Counted from the first letter of the stretch, positions 44,930 through 58,073 are shown. The stretch is DNA of 64,000 bases from Nothopassalora personata (GCA_033816765.1 CM066295.1:2914001-2978000), one strand, 5' to 3'. The notes: generated by a model from the letters alone, not told the origin. Numbers and translations are program-made.

Positions 44930-46190
44930 GGGTAGCGAGAACCCTAGGACTAGTGCCCCGAATAAAAACTTCTAACTTATGCTTTAGCAACTATACTAGC
45001 GATAGGAAGAGATGTAAGCCGAGTTAATTATAACGCGCGCTACTTTAAAAGAATCGGAAGACGCTCGACGTTAGTTAACACCTATAGTCTCGCTACTAGC
45101 TTATAATAAGACGACTACTAGTAATCTAATAAGACAGTTACTATAGACGCTAAACACCGCCGCGCCCTCGTCGCGTACCGGAGAAGAACCGTCGGGTCCT
45201 AGAGGTTAGAACCTACCGTCCTAGGACGGTAAGGTAGAGACATTCCGCGATTACTTCTTAAGGTTAAAGAGCTCTTTTAGGGTACGATCCGCCCTAAAGC
45301 CGACGCTCTCTAAGGAATTTTACTAGGATACGATTAACGACACCTTACTAGCGAGAGAGCGTACTAGGATACGGCACTTCTAGGATAAGGGAGACGGCAA
45401 ACTTAGGAAGGACCCCGTTACTTTCTTTACGTAACTTAAGAAAGTCTTCGGTAATAGTAACGAGCGCGCTAAGGCTCTAGAGTAGCTTACTAAGATTAAA
45501 CATACGAACGGTTAACCTTAGTACGACTACTAGATAAAATTCGACGGACTCCTACTAAGCGCCGGCGGAGAGAACTAGAGCGACGACGCGAAGATTAGTC
45601 ACTTACGTAACACCTTCTCGAACCCCGTTCGGATGTATACGGCGGCTATACCGAAAAAGGAGGACTACTACGAGTTTACGGGGGAGGTCGAACGGATTAT
45701 AACTAACCTCGAGGACACGGACTAGTTTAAAATAGCCTATAAGAGGTAGAAGGATAATAATAAGGACTCTAGTACAACCGCTATAGTTACTACCCGTTCT
45801 TTTACGAGAGCGGCTAGTAACTAGGTTAATGCCGATAGTAACACTATTATAGTACTAACCCGGACAAGCGGAGGCCGCTCTAGAAGTCGTAGAGATCGGA
45901 AGGAGGATAAAGGGAGGTAGAGAGTAAAATAGGTACACACCGCGGAGAGAGATCTTAGGCGCTAAGAATAGCTCTACTTCCGCTATAGAGCGAGCGAACA
46001 TCGAGTAAAGGAATGCCCGTACGCCGTAGTAGTTAATCCTACTAGGATTAACGCGGCCTCGGTCGCGCCGATCCTAGAGGACGACGGGTTTAAGTCGGAT
46101 CCCGGAGAGATAGGAAAAGACTAGCTCCTAGTCGAAAGCTAGAACTAGGAGATAAAGAAGCACTAGTAAAGGGGTAGAACGCAGTTAAGA
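44930..46190 (+). pseudogene. gag: gag of GyE, RIPed
   Basis: A capsid-like region (DPVTFFT, KKVFGNSNERAKA) lies at about 45250-45750. The nucleocapsid motif at 45972-46010 reads LYFRYRASEHRVKECP, a CCHC knuckle whose first two Cys have become Tyr. RIP stops throughout. Start codon not determined. Confidence 0.7.
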
Positions 46191-46199
46191 GTTCTATAA

Positions 46200-49100
46200 A
46201 TAGGAATCTTATATATACTAACGTACTCCTAAACGAAAGTTACGGAACGTTTACCCTTATCGATAAAGGATATATATACTACGCTATAATTAACGGAGAC
46301 TTAGCGAAAGGCCTCGGTCTTACGTATGTTAGCAACGAGAGCCGTGAGGCTATAGGGTTTACGAAGGCGATACGGAACTCGATCGAAGGAGTAGTCGCCT
46401 TCCGTATAGAAATTGCCGGGATCCACTAGGTAGTTTATGCTTATGTCGTGCCTAATCTAGACTTCCCTATAATCCTAGGGAAACCGTAGAAGGCGTATAA
46501 TTAAATCCGGACTACGCCTAAAAAGCGCCGGTACTACTATAGCTTAGTAAAGAAATAGGTACCCGAAGGGCGTAACTACGAAGAACACGAGTCGGGTAAG
46601 CGTTTCGCTACGATTGCCGCGGTAACCGTAGAAGATATTAAGAAAGCCCTTAGTAAGAAGGAGCCGCCTACGCGAGAGGAACTTAAGAAGGGCTTACCTC
46701 TAGAACTTTAGGATATATTACCGCTATTTTCTACTAGGGAAGCTAATAAACTAGCTCTATACCGTAGCGACCTTAACTATAAGATCGGGATACGGATAAA
46801 AGCCGACGGAAGCCCGGAACTATTACCCTAGGGACCGCTCTATAGTATGTCTAAAGACGAGCTACTTGTCCTCCGGAAGTTACTAACGGAACTATAGCGT
46901 AAGGGTTACATTTGCCCTTCTACCTTAGAAGTAGCGGCTCCCGTCTTATTCGTAAAGAAGCCTAGGGGAGGACTTAGGTTCTACTACGATTATAGAGCAT
47001 TAAACTCGATTACTAAGTAGGACCGTTATCCGCTACTATTAATCCCGGAAACTATTCGGAACCTAACGGGCGCTAGATAGATTACGAAGGTTAACGTTAT
47101 TGCCGCATTCTATTACCTCTAGATAGCTCGAGGCGAAGAGTATAAGACGGCTTTTCGAACTAGATTCGGTCTATAGGAGTAGCTAGTATGCCCGTTCGGT
47201 TTATCCGGGGCCCCTATAACATTCTAGCGGTATATTAACAGTTTATTACGGGACTACCTAGACGACTTTACCTCGGCCTACGCTAACGACGTCGTTATTT
47301 ACTCCGACGGAATCAAAGAGAACTATTTCTAGAAGGTTCGTATCGTACTCTAGAAGCTTTAGGACGGAGGCCTTTTCCTAGATCTAGGGAAGTGTAAGTT
47401 CGTATAGAAGAAGGTTAAGTACCTCGGGTTTATTATATATGCCGACGGGATAGCAGTAGGACCCGACCCCAAGAAGGTAGTAGTAGTAAAGGACTAGAAG
47501 GCACCAGTTACCTAGAAGGAAGTGCGGCGTTTCTTAGGCTTCGCGAACTACTACCGGATGTTTATTCTAAACTATTCGAAGCTCGCCGAGCCCTTAACGT
47601 CGCTAACCGGTAAGAATAAGGTGTTTTCCTAGGGAGATCGTTAGGCTAATGCGTTTAAGTCCCTAAAGGATAAGTACTACAAAGCACTAGTTTTAGCCTA
47701 CTAGAACCCGGAGCTCCCTACCTTTTTAGAGACGGACTATAGCGGCTTTACGCTTAGAGGCGCCCTCCTATAAGAAAAGGACGGAGTCGTAAGACTAGTA
47801 GGATTCTACTCGAAGAAACTTAATAAGGCTGAGATTAACTACGACATTTACAATAAGGAGATACTCGCGGTAGTGTCCTATCTTAAAGAATAGGCTCCCG
47901 AGTTAAAAACATATAGGCCCTTTATAATCTAGACGGACTACAAGAACCTAGAATACTTTATAACGAAGAGATAGCTTTCCGAACGGTAGATCCGGTAGGT
48001 TAAGGAAGTTACAAAATTCTAGTTTTTACTAGTATATAGGCCGGGTACCGAGGCGATTATACCGGATGCCCTTTCTCGAAGGGAGTAGGACACGCTTAGG
48101 TAGGACGACAAGTTATTACGGTATCGTAGATTTCTTAAACCGGACATCGTAAAGAATTAGCCGGGCTCGAAGGTAGTAGACGCTAGCTCTACTATAAAGG
48201 TTTCGTTAGTACGAATCTTAGCTACGTAGTTCGAAGGACTATCCGCTCTAGAAGAGGCGGATTTACTGGGCGTACTATAGGGACCCTTCTAAGACTAAGA
48301 GCTAAACGACCTCTAGGAAAGAATTATCGAGAAGGATAGCACGTTCTAAGCGGTATACCACGCGATTAAGGTAGGAGCGCGTTCACTCCCTAGCGAGGTA
48401 AAACTTAAGGTGTAAGTAGGTAACTATAGTATCGACCGTAACGGGTATCTTCGCTACCGCGGTAGGATTTAGGTGCCTAGAGCTCCTAGTTCTACGGAGT
48501 CCGACTATAAGGAGGCGGATATAGCGATTCTATAGAACGACACCCTTCGAACTAAGCTAATCTAATCCGTGCACGATTTACCGGTATACGGCTACCCTAG
48601 CCGGGACTCTATAGTATCGATACTAAGTCGTAACTTCTACTAGCCCCTATAGTCTGAGCACGTAAGGCAGTTTTTAAGGAACTATAACTACTACGGTAGG
48701 AATAAGGTATAGAGAGAATAAAAATACGGCCTCCTATAACCCTTACCGGTCCCCGACCGATTCTTCTAGGAGATCTCGATAGATTTTATAACGGACATGC
48801 CCGAGTCGTAAGGGAACACTTACCTCTAGGTAATTAAGGATCGACTAAGTAAGACCGTCGTTTTAGAAGCGATGCCTACTATAAAAGCCGAGGACTGCGC
48901 TAAAAGGTTCTTAGACTACTAGGTAAGATACTATAGCCTCCCTTAAGCTATTACGAGTAACCGGGGTACTAACTAGACAAGTACCTTCTAGAGGACCTTC
49001 TATCGTTTAACCGGTATAAAATAGAGGCTTAGCTCCGCCTACTACCTATAAACCGACGGAGGCCCGGAACGATTAAACTAGGAAGTCTAGGCTTACCTTC

Positions 49101-49740
49101 GTAACTATATTAACTATAAGTAGTCCGACTAGAAACGCTAGCTCCCTACGGCGCAACTTGCTCTAAACGCGCGGTATTACGCTAGGCTAGGAATAAGCCC
49201 CTTCTTTACGGTATACGGATACGAGGTACTATTACCCGTTTAGTTATAACCGGATCTAGAGACCTCTTAGTTAGACGCCGCGTAACGGGCAACGCTATTC
49301 GTAGAAAGGATGTAAAAGATTACGGACCTATGTTAGGCGAGTATAGCGGAAGCCGCCTAAAAACAGGAGGACTACGCTAACCGGGGTAGGAAGCCCGTAC
49401 TAATCTATTGTATAGGCGATAAAGTTTAGCTAGATCTACGTAACTATGTTACTATACGACTAAAGAAGAGCCTCGACTATAGACACGCGAAGTATACGGT
49501 AGTAGAAGTGATCTTACCGTTATCTATACGCTTATCTAGGATCCCCGACGGGATCTACCCGGTCTTCTATCCTAACTTACTACGACCTATAAGCTAAGAC
49601 CCCTTGCCTAGACAAGAGATCGATAATAAACAGCCGGACCCTATTATAATTAAGTCTTACGAAGAGTAGTAGGTAGAGGAGATTCTTACGCTAGAACTAC
49701 GGTTAGAGGTAGAGGCCGAGTACGCGAAGTCCTAGTAAAA
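46200..49740 (+). pseudogene. pol: pol of GyE, RIPed
   Basis: Protease (LIDKGYIYYAI at about 46255); RT ([19 protein letters not shown] read-through near 46960; catalytic site YANDVVIYS at 47279-47305 in place of YADD); RNase H (LVGFYSKKLNKAEINYDIYN near 47800); integrase (ISIDFITDMPES near 48780, DGGPERLNQEVQ near 49055); and a C-terminal chromodomain-like remnant near 49660-49735. Stops replace Gln/Trp. One catalytic Asp of RT is lost by a TG-to-TA change. Confidence 0.85.
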
Positions 49741-51110
49741 TAGACCGGATACTACAACCCTATATAGGAACTATTAGGGTACCTCGCGGACATAGTAGCC
49801 GCGGATAACTTCGAGAGGAAATATAGTAACCTAATAATGCATAACGGACCGAAGGAGGCATAGGATACGAAAAGAAGGGGGAAAAGGCGAAAAGGTAAGA
49901 ATTACTAGGGATTTAGCGTAGACATAGGCGTTTAGGAAAAGGTAGGCGTTCTTTTAGGTTAGGGAGTCTTTTTAGGAGATAGAGAGAAGTAAGAAGGCAT
50001 AGGTAAGTTTAAGAGCGTTTTATTTTAGCGGCGTCCGCCGTAAAAGTAGCGGAGCCCGATCCCTTTCGAGATAGCTACATACTTCAATAGCCCGGTCGCG
50101 GCCCGCGCGAAAGACGAGGGTGCCCGAGGGCTAGTTAGAGGAGGCCGAGGCCTAACGCACGCGGCGCTAGCCTAGCTAGAGGTCGCGTAGGGCGCCCCCG
50201 GGACTAAAGAGTCGGTTAGCGATAGTTTTATAACGGGGCCCGTAGTATATACGTCTACCTAAAGGCAAGCTAAGTATTAGCTATAGTACCTATAACCTTA
50301 GCGGCGACCGCCAGTAAGCGCGTATAAAGAGGCGAGAGCAGGGGAAACTTACCGGGAGAGTACGCTAGTACGCTAGAGAGGCTTTAAAGCCTTCTAGGCT
50401 TTAAGGACGGCGCGGAGCTTAGTACGGGCGTCGTCGCTAAAAGACCGTAAGCCGTTAGAAAAGTCGCGGAGGACGCTAGGAAGGATACTTACGCGCGGTT
50501 CTAGTTAGTAGCGCGGGTCTACTTAGTATAGGCGGCGTAGGCGAGCTCCGGCCTAAAACGCGCGGTTAGCGATAATTTTCCTTCGGGGTCCGCGTAGTAT
50601 ATATATGTCCTCGCAATACTTACGATTAGTATTGTAGGCCTAGTAGGCGCGCGCGGTTACGCCCTAACGATAATTAGCGGACCCCGATAGGAATAGGACG
50701 GGGACCGATACTTATATACTAGGAGACGTAGTCTACGCTAGTAGAGGCGTAGGGGACGCAGTAAATACGGCGTTAGGCTATTTTGTGCTAGGTTCTAGTT
50801 AGAATGTATCGGTCCCCGTAGCAATTTATTTAGACTCACTTAATAGTATTAATAGGAGATGTAGTAGTAGTAGTTTCTATTTACGGCATACTATTAGTAT
50901 CTATCGGAACCCGTAGGGAAAATTTCGTCTCCCTAAGCGATAGGCATAAGATACGTAAACGTATACCCCTAAGGCTAGAGACGCTTAGCTAGGGGGAGGG
51001 GGAGGGGCGACTTACGCGTACGGTAGGTAATAAGAAAAAGAAAGAAAGAAAAAGAGAACGAGAACCTAAAGATATGTTCTAGGCTCCTATTATTTATATA
51101 TAACAATAGC
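49741..51110. other. GyE 3' region, no gene assigned
   Basis: GC-rich, RIPed sequence between pol and the CoP-2 insertion; it resumes at 57148-57342. It contains a repeated motif of about 40 bp (cggttagcgata...cgtagtatata) near 50211-50252 and 50563-50604, and several copies of a ggaccccgat/ggggaccgata type motif. In GyA and GyC this position holds the antisense cysteine-cluster gene; I could not find it here. Confidence 0.5.
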
Positions 51111-51357
51111 TGTAAAGTTGAGACCTTATAGGATACGTAGTTAGTAGCGGAGTAGAGTAAGAGATTAATCTTCAACTAGCTAACAGCCACAGGGCATGCA
51201 GCAATATATTAGGAACCAATGCGTTAATTGTGTTAGATGTCTATCTAAGCTAAAGGGGAGAGAAGGTGTCTTCCGATAAGCTAAGTTATCGCGGATGCCT
51301 TAGGCTATTAGATTATAACCTAACTGTTAGCTCCCCTTAAGATGCTACATCTTAACA
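51111..51357 (-). repeat. CoP-2 3' LTR (247 bp)
   Basis: tgtaaagttgagacc...catcttaaca; direct repeat of 56896-57142. Confidence 0.9.
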
Positions 51358-51399
51358 CTCCTACTTATCTCACATAGGAGGTTACAGTCTACTCTTCTC

Positions 51400-54300
51400 C
51401 TATTAGTAGTATTTAGACCTCTATAACAGGTTAAGCTAGCTCACAAACCTCTAGAAGTGTAGACTAGTCTTTAGCTTTATAAACCCATCTATAACTATCT
51501 TAGATGTTAGGGTGTACTTAATAGCAATAAGCCTTCTCTACTAAAGTTTCCTAATAGCATTGTAGGCAATGTTAATGTTCTTTAACTTATTATAAACATA
51601 TACATCCCTTACTAGGGTAAGGGTAGCTTAGTTATTACCTCTTAATTAGACTAGTCTTAAGCTTAACATAGTCTCCTAGTTTCTAGTGATCCTTAGTTAA
51701 TAGGAACAGTCTCCCACTAACTCTAGACAGTCTATCTCCCTTAGTAGTAAAGCTAGGAATTGGGATTGCTTTATATATGCATTTATAGCTATGTATTTAG
51801 CTTCTATTATGGATGTTGCTATAGACTTTTGCTTCTTACTTATCTAGGAGACTAGTGCCCTATAGAGGAAGAAGACATACCTAAGGATAGAGACTCTATC
51901 TACTTTATCTATTGCATAATTAGAGTTATACTATCTAACTAGGCATCCTTCTCTATACCTATAGAAGACAAGGCTAAGATTAGGATATAACCTTAGATAT
52001 CTTGTAATCTTCTTTAAAGCCTTTATATAGTAGGTGGATAGGTCACTTATAAATAAGCTTATCCTTCCTAGGGCAAAAGCAATGTCTAGCCTTATAATTG
52101 TTGCTAGCTACATCTATGTACTATTAATACTCTAGTACTCTACCTTATTACACCTCTCATCTATATAGCTTAAAGGTTTAAGAGCCTTATAGCTGTCTAT
52201 AGGTAAGTGTATAGGTGCTGCCTTCTTATAGTTTATCCCTATCTTAGTAAGGTTGTCCCTAATAAAGTGTCCCTAGTTAAGTTTTAGGATTCCTCTCCTC
52301 CTGTCCCTTGTAACTCTTATGCTAAGGATCTTTTTAGGTTTACGAAGATCTTTAATCTTAAAGACTTTGCTAAGTTCTCTTTTGAACTAGAGAACATCTA
52401 TTAGCTTTAGTGTAGCAATTAGAATGTCATCTATATATGTGAGAATTATAATCTCTTTTTCCTTATAAATAAGTAGGCATGGATCCACCTCTAACTATGT
52501 AAATCTAATCTCTCTAAGCTTTAACATATAGAGTTGATTCTAATCTCTAGCTACTTGCTTAAGTCTATATAAGCTTTTAAGGATCTTAAACACTATGTTT
52601 AGTAGAAGCTTAACTCCTAGTAGTAGTAACATAAAGATGTCTTTATAGAGGGTGCTTTCTATAAACGCATTGTTTATATCTACTTAGTAAAGATAGAGAT
52701 CCTTCTTACATATAATAGCTATAAACACCCTAAGGGTGTCCTGTCTAACTATAGGCGTAAATGTCTCTATAAAGTTAACACTAAACTTCTATAAAAAGCC
52801 CCTTATAACTAGCCTAGCCTTAAACTTTTTAATAGCTCTACTAATGCTTCTTTTAACATTAAAGACCTATCTTAACGTAACTAAGTTTGCTCCTTTTAGT
52901 AGAATAGCATTCTCCTAGGTGTTGTTACTCTATAGAGTATCTAGCTCCTTCTAGATTGCTTCCTTCTAAAGGTGTCCCTATTTCTTGTTATTTATAGCAT
53001 CCTTATAGGACTTTGGAATTAGGATCTCTTACTTATATGTAATGACTTCTGCAGTTGCTATAAAGGCTATCTCCTCAACTTCTTCTAGGAATTCACTATC
53101 CTATAGTACTCAATTATCTACTAATTGCATAGCTATAAAGAAAGCTTAGTAGTAAGTAGCAAGGTTCTCTAAGAGGTCTATTGCTTCTCCTACTTTAGTA
53201 GCTAGTTTAGGTATAGGGAATATAGATCTTAGGGCTTTCTATTTCCATTTATAGCCCTTAACATTATAGTTAGCCGTCCTCTTACTAAGGGATAATCTAA
53301 GAGTAGTTACTTATGTCCTAGTAACATTCTTTTCCTAGAGATCTAGTAAGCTTATCTTAATTGGCTCATCGATTTTCTGAAATTCCCCTATATTCTTTAG
53401 AGGCTAGGGAAGTTGCACAAATAGCTTTCTTAGCTAGGCTGTTACTAGGCTGCTCTACTAAATGATTGAATAGTAAATAGGTTGCTCTAAGGATATGTCC
53501 TTCCTTAGCCTCCCTAAGGGTCTCCTAGCTAGTGCATTGCTTAATAGATTCAATTTTGTAACATTGAGATCTATATCACCTCTAGGTTAGTCCTTAAAGA
53601 AGTCTACATGTGTGTGTTGTTTAACAGCTTTTATGTCTAGTTCCTAAAAGAGCTAGGCCTTAGCTGTGTTTTTAACGTATCCAATAAACACTACTTCTTT
53701 ACCTCTATTTATTAGTTTATTACTTCTTGCCCATTAAGGCTAGGATCTTATATCTATATAGACAATAGCTTTGTATCCCTAAACCTTTAAATGGTTAATA
53801 GTTGGCTTAATACTATTAAAGGCTTCATCTAGTAAAACCTTAAACCTATTATAGTCTAGACCATTTAGTAGTTTATTCCTTATGTAGGTTTAGGCTTCTA
53901 GTGCTTTAGGCTAGAATTTAATTAGTATCTTAGCCTCTTTAAGCATTGCCCTTATAGAGTCTTCTAAGGTTTGTATTAACCTTTTAACTAGTCCATTTTA
54001 GAGCGAGTTATATGCCTTAGTATGCTCTAGCCTAATTCCTAAATCCTTCTCCTACTGCTTAACTAATACAATAAGTTCCCTTACATTATTAAGCCTAACT
54101 GCTTTTAACTATGCTAATAATTTCCTCTCTGCCTTAATCTTCTAGTTCTAGAGAGCAACTAGAGCATCTTCTCTTTTCTTAAGAGGACAGGTCCACTTTT
54201 TTCTAGAGAAGTTGTTAACAATCTTAAGCTAGTATTTGAACCCTAGCCTTAATGTTAGTAGTAGACTACATATGTTAATAGATATAAGGGCAAGTCTTTT

Positions 54301-56450
54301 AGGTCTTCTCTTAGTAACTTTGCCTTTGTACTTCTTCATCTTTACTATTAAACATACTCTGCACTAGTAGAAGCTATCCCTAGGAACAGGAATAGGTTCT
54401 TTTAAGTCTATTTGTCACGGTATGACAACACCGCAAAGGAAAACATCCTGGCACGGGTCACGTGCAAAAGATGTATGCGCGACGTCCGCGACGCCTGACT
54501 GGGGACGACTCGTCGCGCATAGCGCGAAAGACGTACCCGCGACATGAGCGACGTCCGCGACGGTAGCGACGAGCGCACTTGTCGCAGAAGGCGCACATGG
54601 CGCGAAAGGACAGCCAAGACTGGCAAATCTCCTTTGTATTTAGGAACGCTGAGAATCCCTTATGGCTTCGACTGCGTTCAACTCATGTTACGATCTCACT
54701 GATTGGAATACACTCTTACTCCAATTATTCATCTTCGCTCAGTTTGCTTTAGCCTCTCCAAAGAATACCGCCACGTGACTTGACTTATCTCTCTTTTGAG
54801 ATTAGCCCTGGAACGAGACATAACACTATTACCTTATGAAGATTCTAGAGCAAGTTCTTCCTAAAGTGTGCAAATCTTCTATACTAAAGCTCCTACTGTT
54901 TTAGGTTAGTCTCTAATTTAGTAGTTACAAAGGCATTCTCTATTAGTAGTGCACATAATAAGTAATGTGCCCTTTCTTACAGTAGAGGAGAAATCTCATT
55001 AACAAATAGAACCCCCCTAAGGAGCCTTATCTAGACAACAGTTTAGCTAGAGGGGGATACAAGAGAAAATAAAGGAGGTTAGACACTAAACTACTTACTA
55101 AACTAGTTCTAAGAAACTAGGTTCACCCCTAGCTTAGGTATAAGTAGAACATCTTCTAAAACAACTTTCCTGCTAGATCTCCTACTTATCTCTATAGTCC
55201 TAATATAAGTAGCTAACAAATGCCTACCTCCCACTTTAATCTATTTCTTCTTTATTAAGGGAGTTATAGATCTAAAGAGGTAGTTCTAGTTAGTTATATA
55301 GGATAAAGCACAAGAATTAAGTAACTACTCTAATAAGGGGAACTTGCCTTGGACTTCTATAGTTAAGTAAGCCACTTTATTATACTTATTATTATTAGAC
55401 ATTGTCTTCTAGGATAAGTTGCATAAGTTAGGTAGCTCTTAGGTAGAGAAACCTTTCCTAGTCTTCCTTATTTTAGAGGAAGGAGACTAGGCCTAGTTCT
55501 TCTAGAGTAACAGCATATTAGAGCTAAGTTTCTTCACCATTTTCTTAAGTTCCTCTATAGAGGACTTCTCTCTTAGTGTTCTTCTTAAAGATAGTAGTAG
55601 AGATCTTCTCTTCTTAACATATATTGCATTCTAGGAGGATAGTGCTTAGGAATGAGATCTAAGGACCTTCTTTACCTTAGAGAGACTAGGGCAGTCCTTA
55701 ATAAGATGGTCCTTCTTATAGAGAAGGTAGGAAAGTAATCTTACCTAACCTAAGGGCCTAACCTAGGTAGCTGCTATACTATACTTAGCCTTAGAGGGAT
55801 TTAATCTAGCCTCTTAAGCCTTAAGGATCTTTAAGGTCCTTTTATAATCTATCTTTAGCTAAGCTATAATAGTATCCCTAGCTATATAGTAGTTAGGTAG
55901 TAGTAAGCTTAGAAGCTAGGTTATTCTTATATTAGCTTTCCTATAGTGCTAGCCCTCTAAGTTAATATTAGCAATCCTCCTTCTAAGAGACACTAGGTGT
56001 GCCTATACAGATCTAATGGTGAACTCTTTACTTATCTTAAAGTTTATAAACTGTTTTATAAGCTTATGTACATAGGTTAGTAACACCTAGCTGTACTTGT
56101 TCTAGAGATACACCTATATCTTAGTAGCTTTTCTAGATTCGCAAGAGCCCTTAAGCTCAAATTTATCTTCTTCTATAATCCTACTTAGGATACTAAAGCT
56201 ATAAGCTGCATTTTGTTTTGTCTATGTTAGTGCATTAAGAATCTCTTTAATCTTAGTCTCTTCCTAGAGTTTTAGGTTCTTGCCCTTAATGTTGTTAAAT
56301 AACACTTCTAACAGGTTATTAATTGTAAAGAATGCTAACTAGCTCTCTATCTTATATCTCTAAAGGTTGAACTATCTCTTCTAGTTGTCTCTCCTAAGAA
56401 TTGGGATTTTGCTTCCCTTCTCTTCTCCTTTCTCTTAGTATAAATCTATA
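51400..56450 (-). pseudogene. copia gag-pol of CoP-2, RIPed
   Basis: Colinear with CoP-1 on the other strand: RNase H near 51830, RT near 52430, integrase 53800-54900, gag 55300-56450. The RT catalytic site here reads YIDD (52426-52437), so both Asp are kept, unlike CoP-1. Stops of RIP type occur at partly different codons than in CoP-1. Interrupted in the integrase region by the solo LTR at 54413. Confidence 0.85.
54413..54825 (+). repeat. solo GyA-type LTR (413 bp), unmutated
   Basis: tgtcacggtatg...gagacataaca with CTATT on both sides (54408-54412, 54826-54830); the empty site is in CoP-1 near 17215. Its 3' half matches the A1 LTR; U3 instead carries repeats of the GCGACGTCCGCGACG type. 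Youngest layer of this nest. Confidence 0.95.
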
Positions 56451-56895
56451 ATAAATTGAATGTAATAAAACAAGGTGTATATGCTTTAAAGTCGTGGCTT
56501 AGGTCCTACTAAGGCTTTTAGTATAGAATAGTAAGGTTCGTAGGTGTAGATACTAAGACCTGCTTAGTAGGGTAAAGAAAGAGCGGTGTAGTCTCGGAGC
56601 TAGGACATAGGTCTGTCTCTCCTAGTAGAGTTCTAAATAACTTACTTAAAGTCCTTCTTAATAGTATCTCGATGTAGTTCTGCCTACAGAGTGTCTTTAA
56701 GGTATTAGCTTATAGTAAGCCGCATAGAGTCCTTTTCTAGATTACCTATTACTTAGTATTAAACTAAGCTCCTTAATAGGACAGATAGGGTAGACTTCTA
56801 CTTCCTAGATGTTTTCTGCTATAATAGCAAGGGATACAAGTAACCTATACTAATATAGGTTACTCTTACTCCTACACAAACCCGGGCTTATAACC

Positions 56896-57142
56896 TATAA
56901 AGTTAAGACCTTATAGGATACGTAGTTAGCAGCGGAGTGGAGTAAGAGATCAATCTTTAACTAGCTAACAGCTACAGGGCATGCAGCAATATATTAGGAA
57001 CCAATGCGTTAATTATGTTAGATGTCTATCTAAGCTAAAGGGGAGAGAAGGTGTCTTCCGATAAGCTAAGTTATCGTGGATGCCTTAGGCTATTAGATTA
57101 CAACCTAACTGTTAGCTCCCCTTAAGATGCTACATCTTAACA
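56896..57142 (-). repeat. CoP-2 5' LTR (247 bp)
   Basis: tataaagttaagacc...catcttaaca. The bases cccgggcttataacc just left of it are the initiator tRNA-Met half-tRNA primer site in minus orientation. Confidence 0.9.
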
Positions 57143-57342
57143 ATAGCTATTATTACTTAGTAGACAATAGTAAACCTTACACTTACCTAGGTAACAATAC
57201 TTCGTCTCGGCGTCGGCGGGGCTAGACAATAAGGAAGAGTAGCTCGGGTACTTCCTATTGCGAGCCTAATAAAAACAGCTGGGACAATAGGCTCTAGGGC
57301 GGAGCTAGGACTAGGGGCGGCGGAGGAGGAAGGGGGGGGTAG

Positions 57343-57504
57343 TGTAAGGGGCGGGCCCCTATTCCTTAGTATAGGCTACGCCTATACGTTCGGATTGCTT
57401 TCCGACACCTTTTCTTTAGATAGCGTGTAACTTCCCCTTTCTTCTATATCGAACTAATTACAAACCTTATAGAACTTTAGTATATACGTCATTTACTAGT
57501 AATA
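57343..57504 (+). repeat. GyE 3' LTR (162 bp)
   Basis: tgtaaggggcggg...ctagtaata, same length as the 5' LTR, preceded by a strong polypurine tract and followed by ATCTT. Confidence 0.92.
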
Positions 57505-57509
57505 ATCTT

Positions 57510-57596
57510 AATAGCTATACTAGGTCCTACTAGCTTACCTAAATGTCTAATTAAACCTAAATGAAATTAGGGTAAGTTAGACCTAAGGGACCCCCT
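57510..57596 (-). repeat. D2 5' LTR, right part
   Basis: aatagctatactagg...gggacccccct matches D1 and D2 LTR sequence directly after the ATCTT target. Cut by A3; CCCCT (57592-57596) is its expected target duplication. Confidence 0.75.
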
Positions 57597-58000
57597 TATT
57601 AGGTTTAGTATAACCTAATAATATTATAAGTTAAGAAGATAAGCTTAATCGGGTTTATTCTCGGGCCGATAGGAAGTTAAGGGAGAGTAATAAAGCAGTA
57701 GCCGTCTTGTCTTATAAAGACTAAGTAGTAGTAAGGTAGAGATTAGGTTATAGTGTATTCTAAATAGTAATATTAAATAGTAAGTTAAACGCTTCGAAAC
57801 TATAAGGGGTTCTTAGCGTTCCTAAATATAAAGGAGATTCGTAGATCTCGGTAATTAGTCTAATCATTCTAAGCATAAGCAGTCTAATTAGTCTAAGCAT
57901 AAGCAGTCTAATCGCTCTAAGTCTAAGCGCTTAGGTAGGATAAGTTACGTATTTGTCCTATCGTTATAATTCTAGAGTCTATAGGAATTATTCTGTAATA
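57597..58000 (-). repeat. A3 3' LTR (404 bp)
   Basis: tattagg...ctgtaata, same subfamily as the A4 and A5 LTRs. The polypurine tract (minus strand aagaaggggatag) is immediately to the right. Confidence 0.9.
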
Positions 58001-58073
58001 CTATCCCCTTCTTAGCCTAGCTTCGTTCCGAAGCTTCTTAAGCCGTTATTATTTCTTATAGTAATAGCTAACT

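Larger units (their letters stand above)
51111..57142 (-). mobile_element. CoP-2: full-length Ty1/copia element, RIPed
   Basis: Two 247-bp LTRs (51111-51357, 56896-57142) and the duplication ATAGC (51106-51110, 57143-57147). 6032 bp including a nested 413-bp LTR; 5614 bp without it. Inserted in the GyE 3' region. Confidence 0.93.
44699..57504 (+). mobile_element. GyE: full-length Ty3/gypsy element, RIPed, containing CoP-2
   Basis: 162-bp LTRs (44699-44860, 57343-57504) and the duplication ATCTT (44694-44698, 57505-57509). The polypurine tract at about 57320-57342 includes eight consecutive G. Without CoP-2 the element is about 6.8 kb. The LTR start TGTAAGGGG is shared with GyC, so the two families are probably related. 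Confidence 0.92.
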
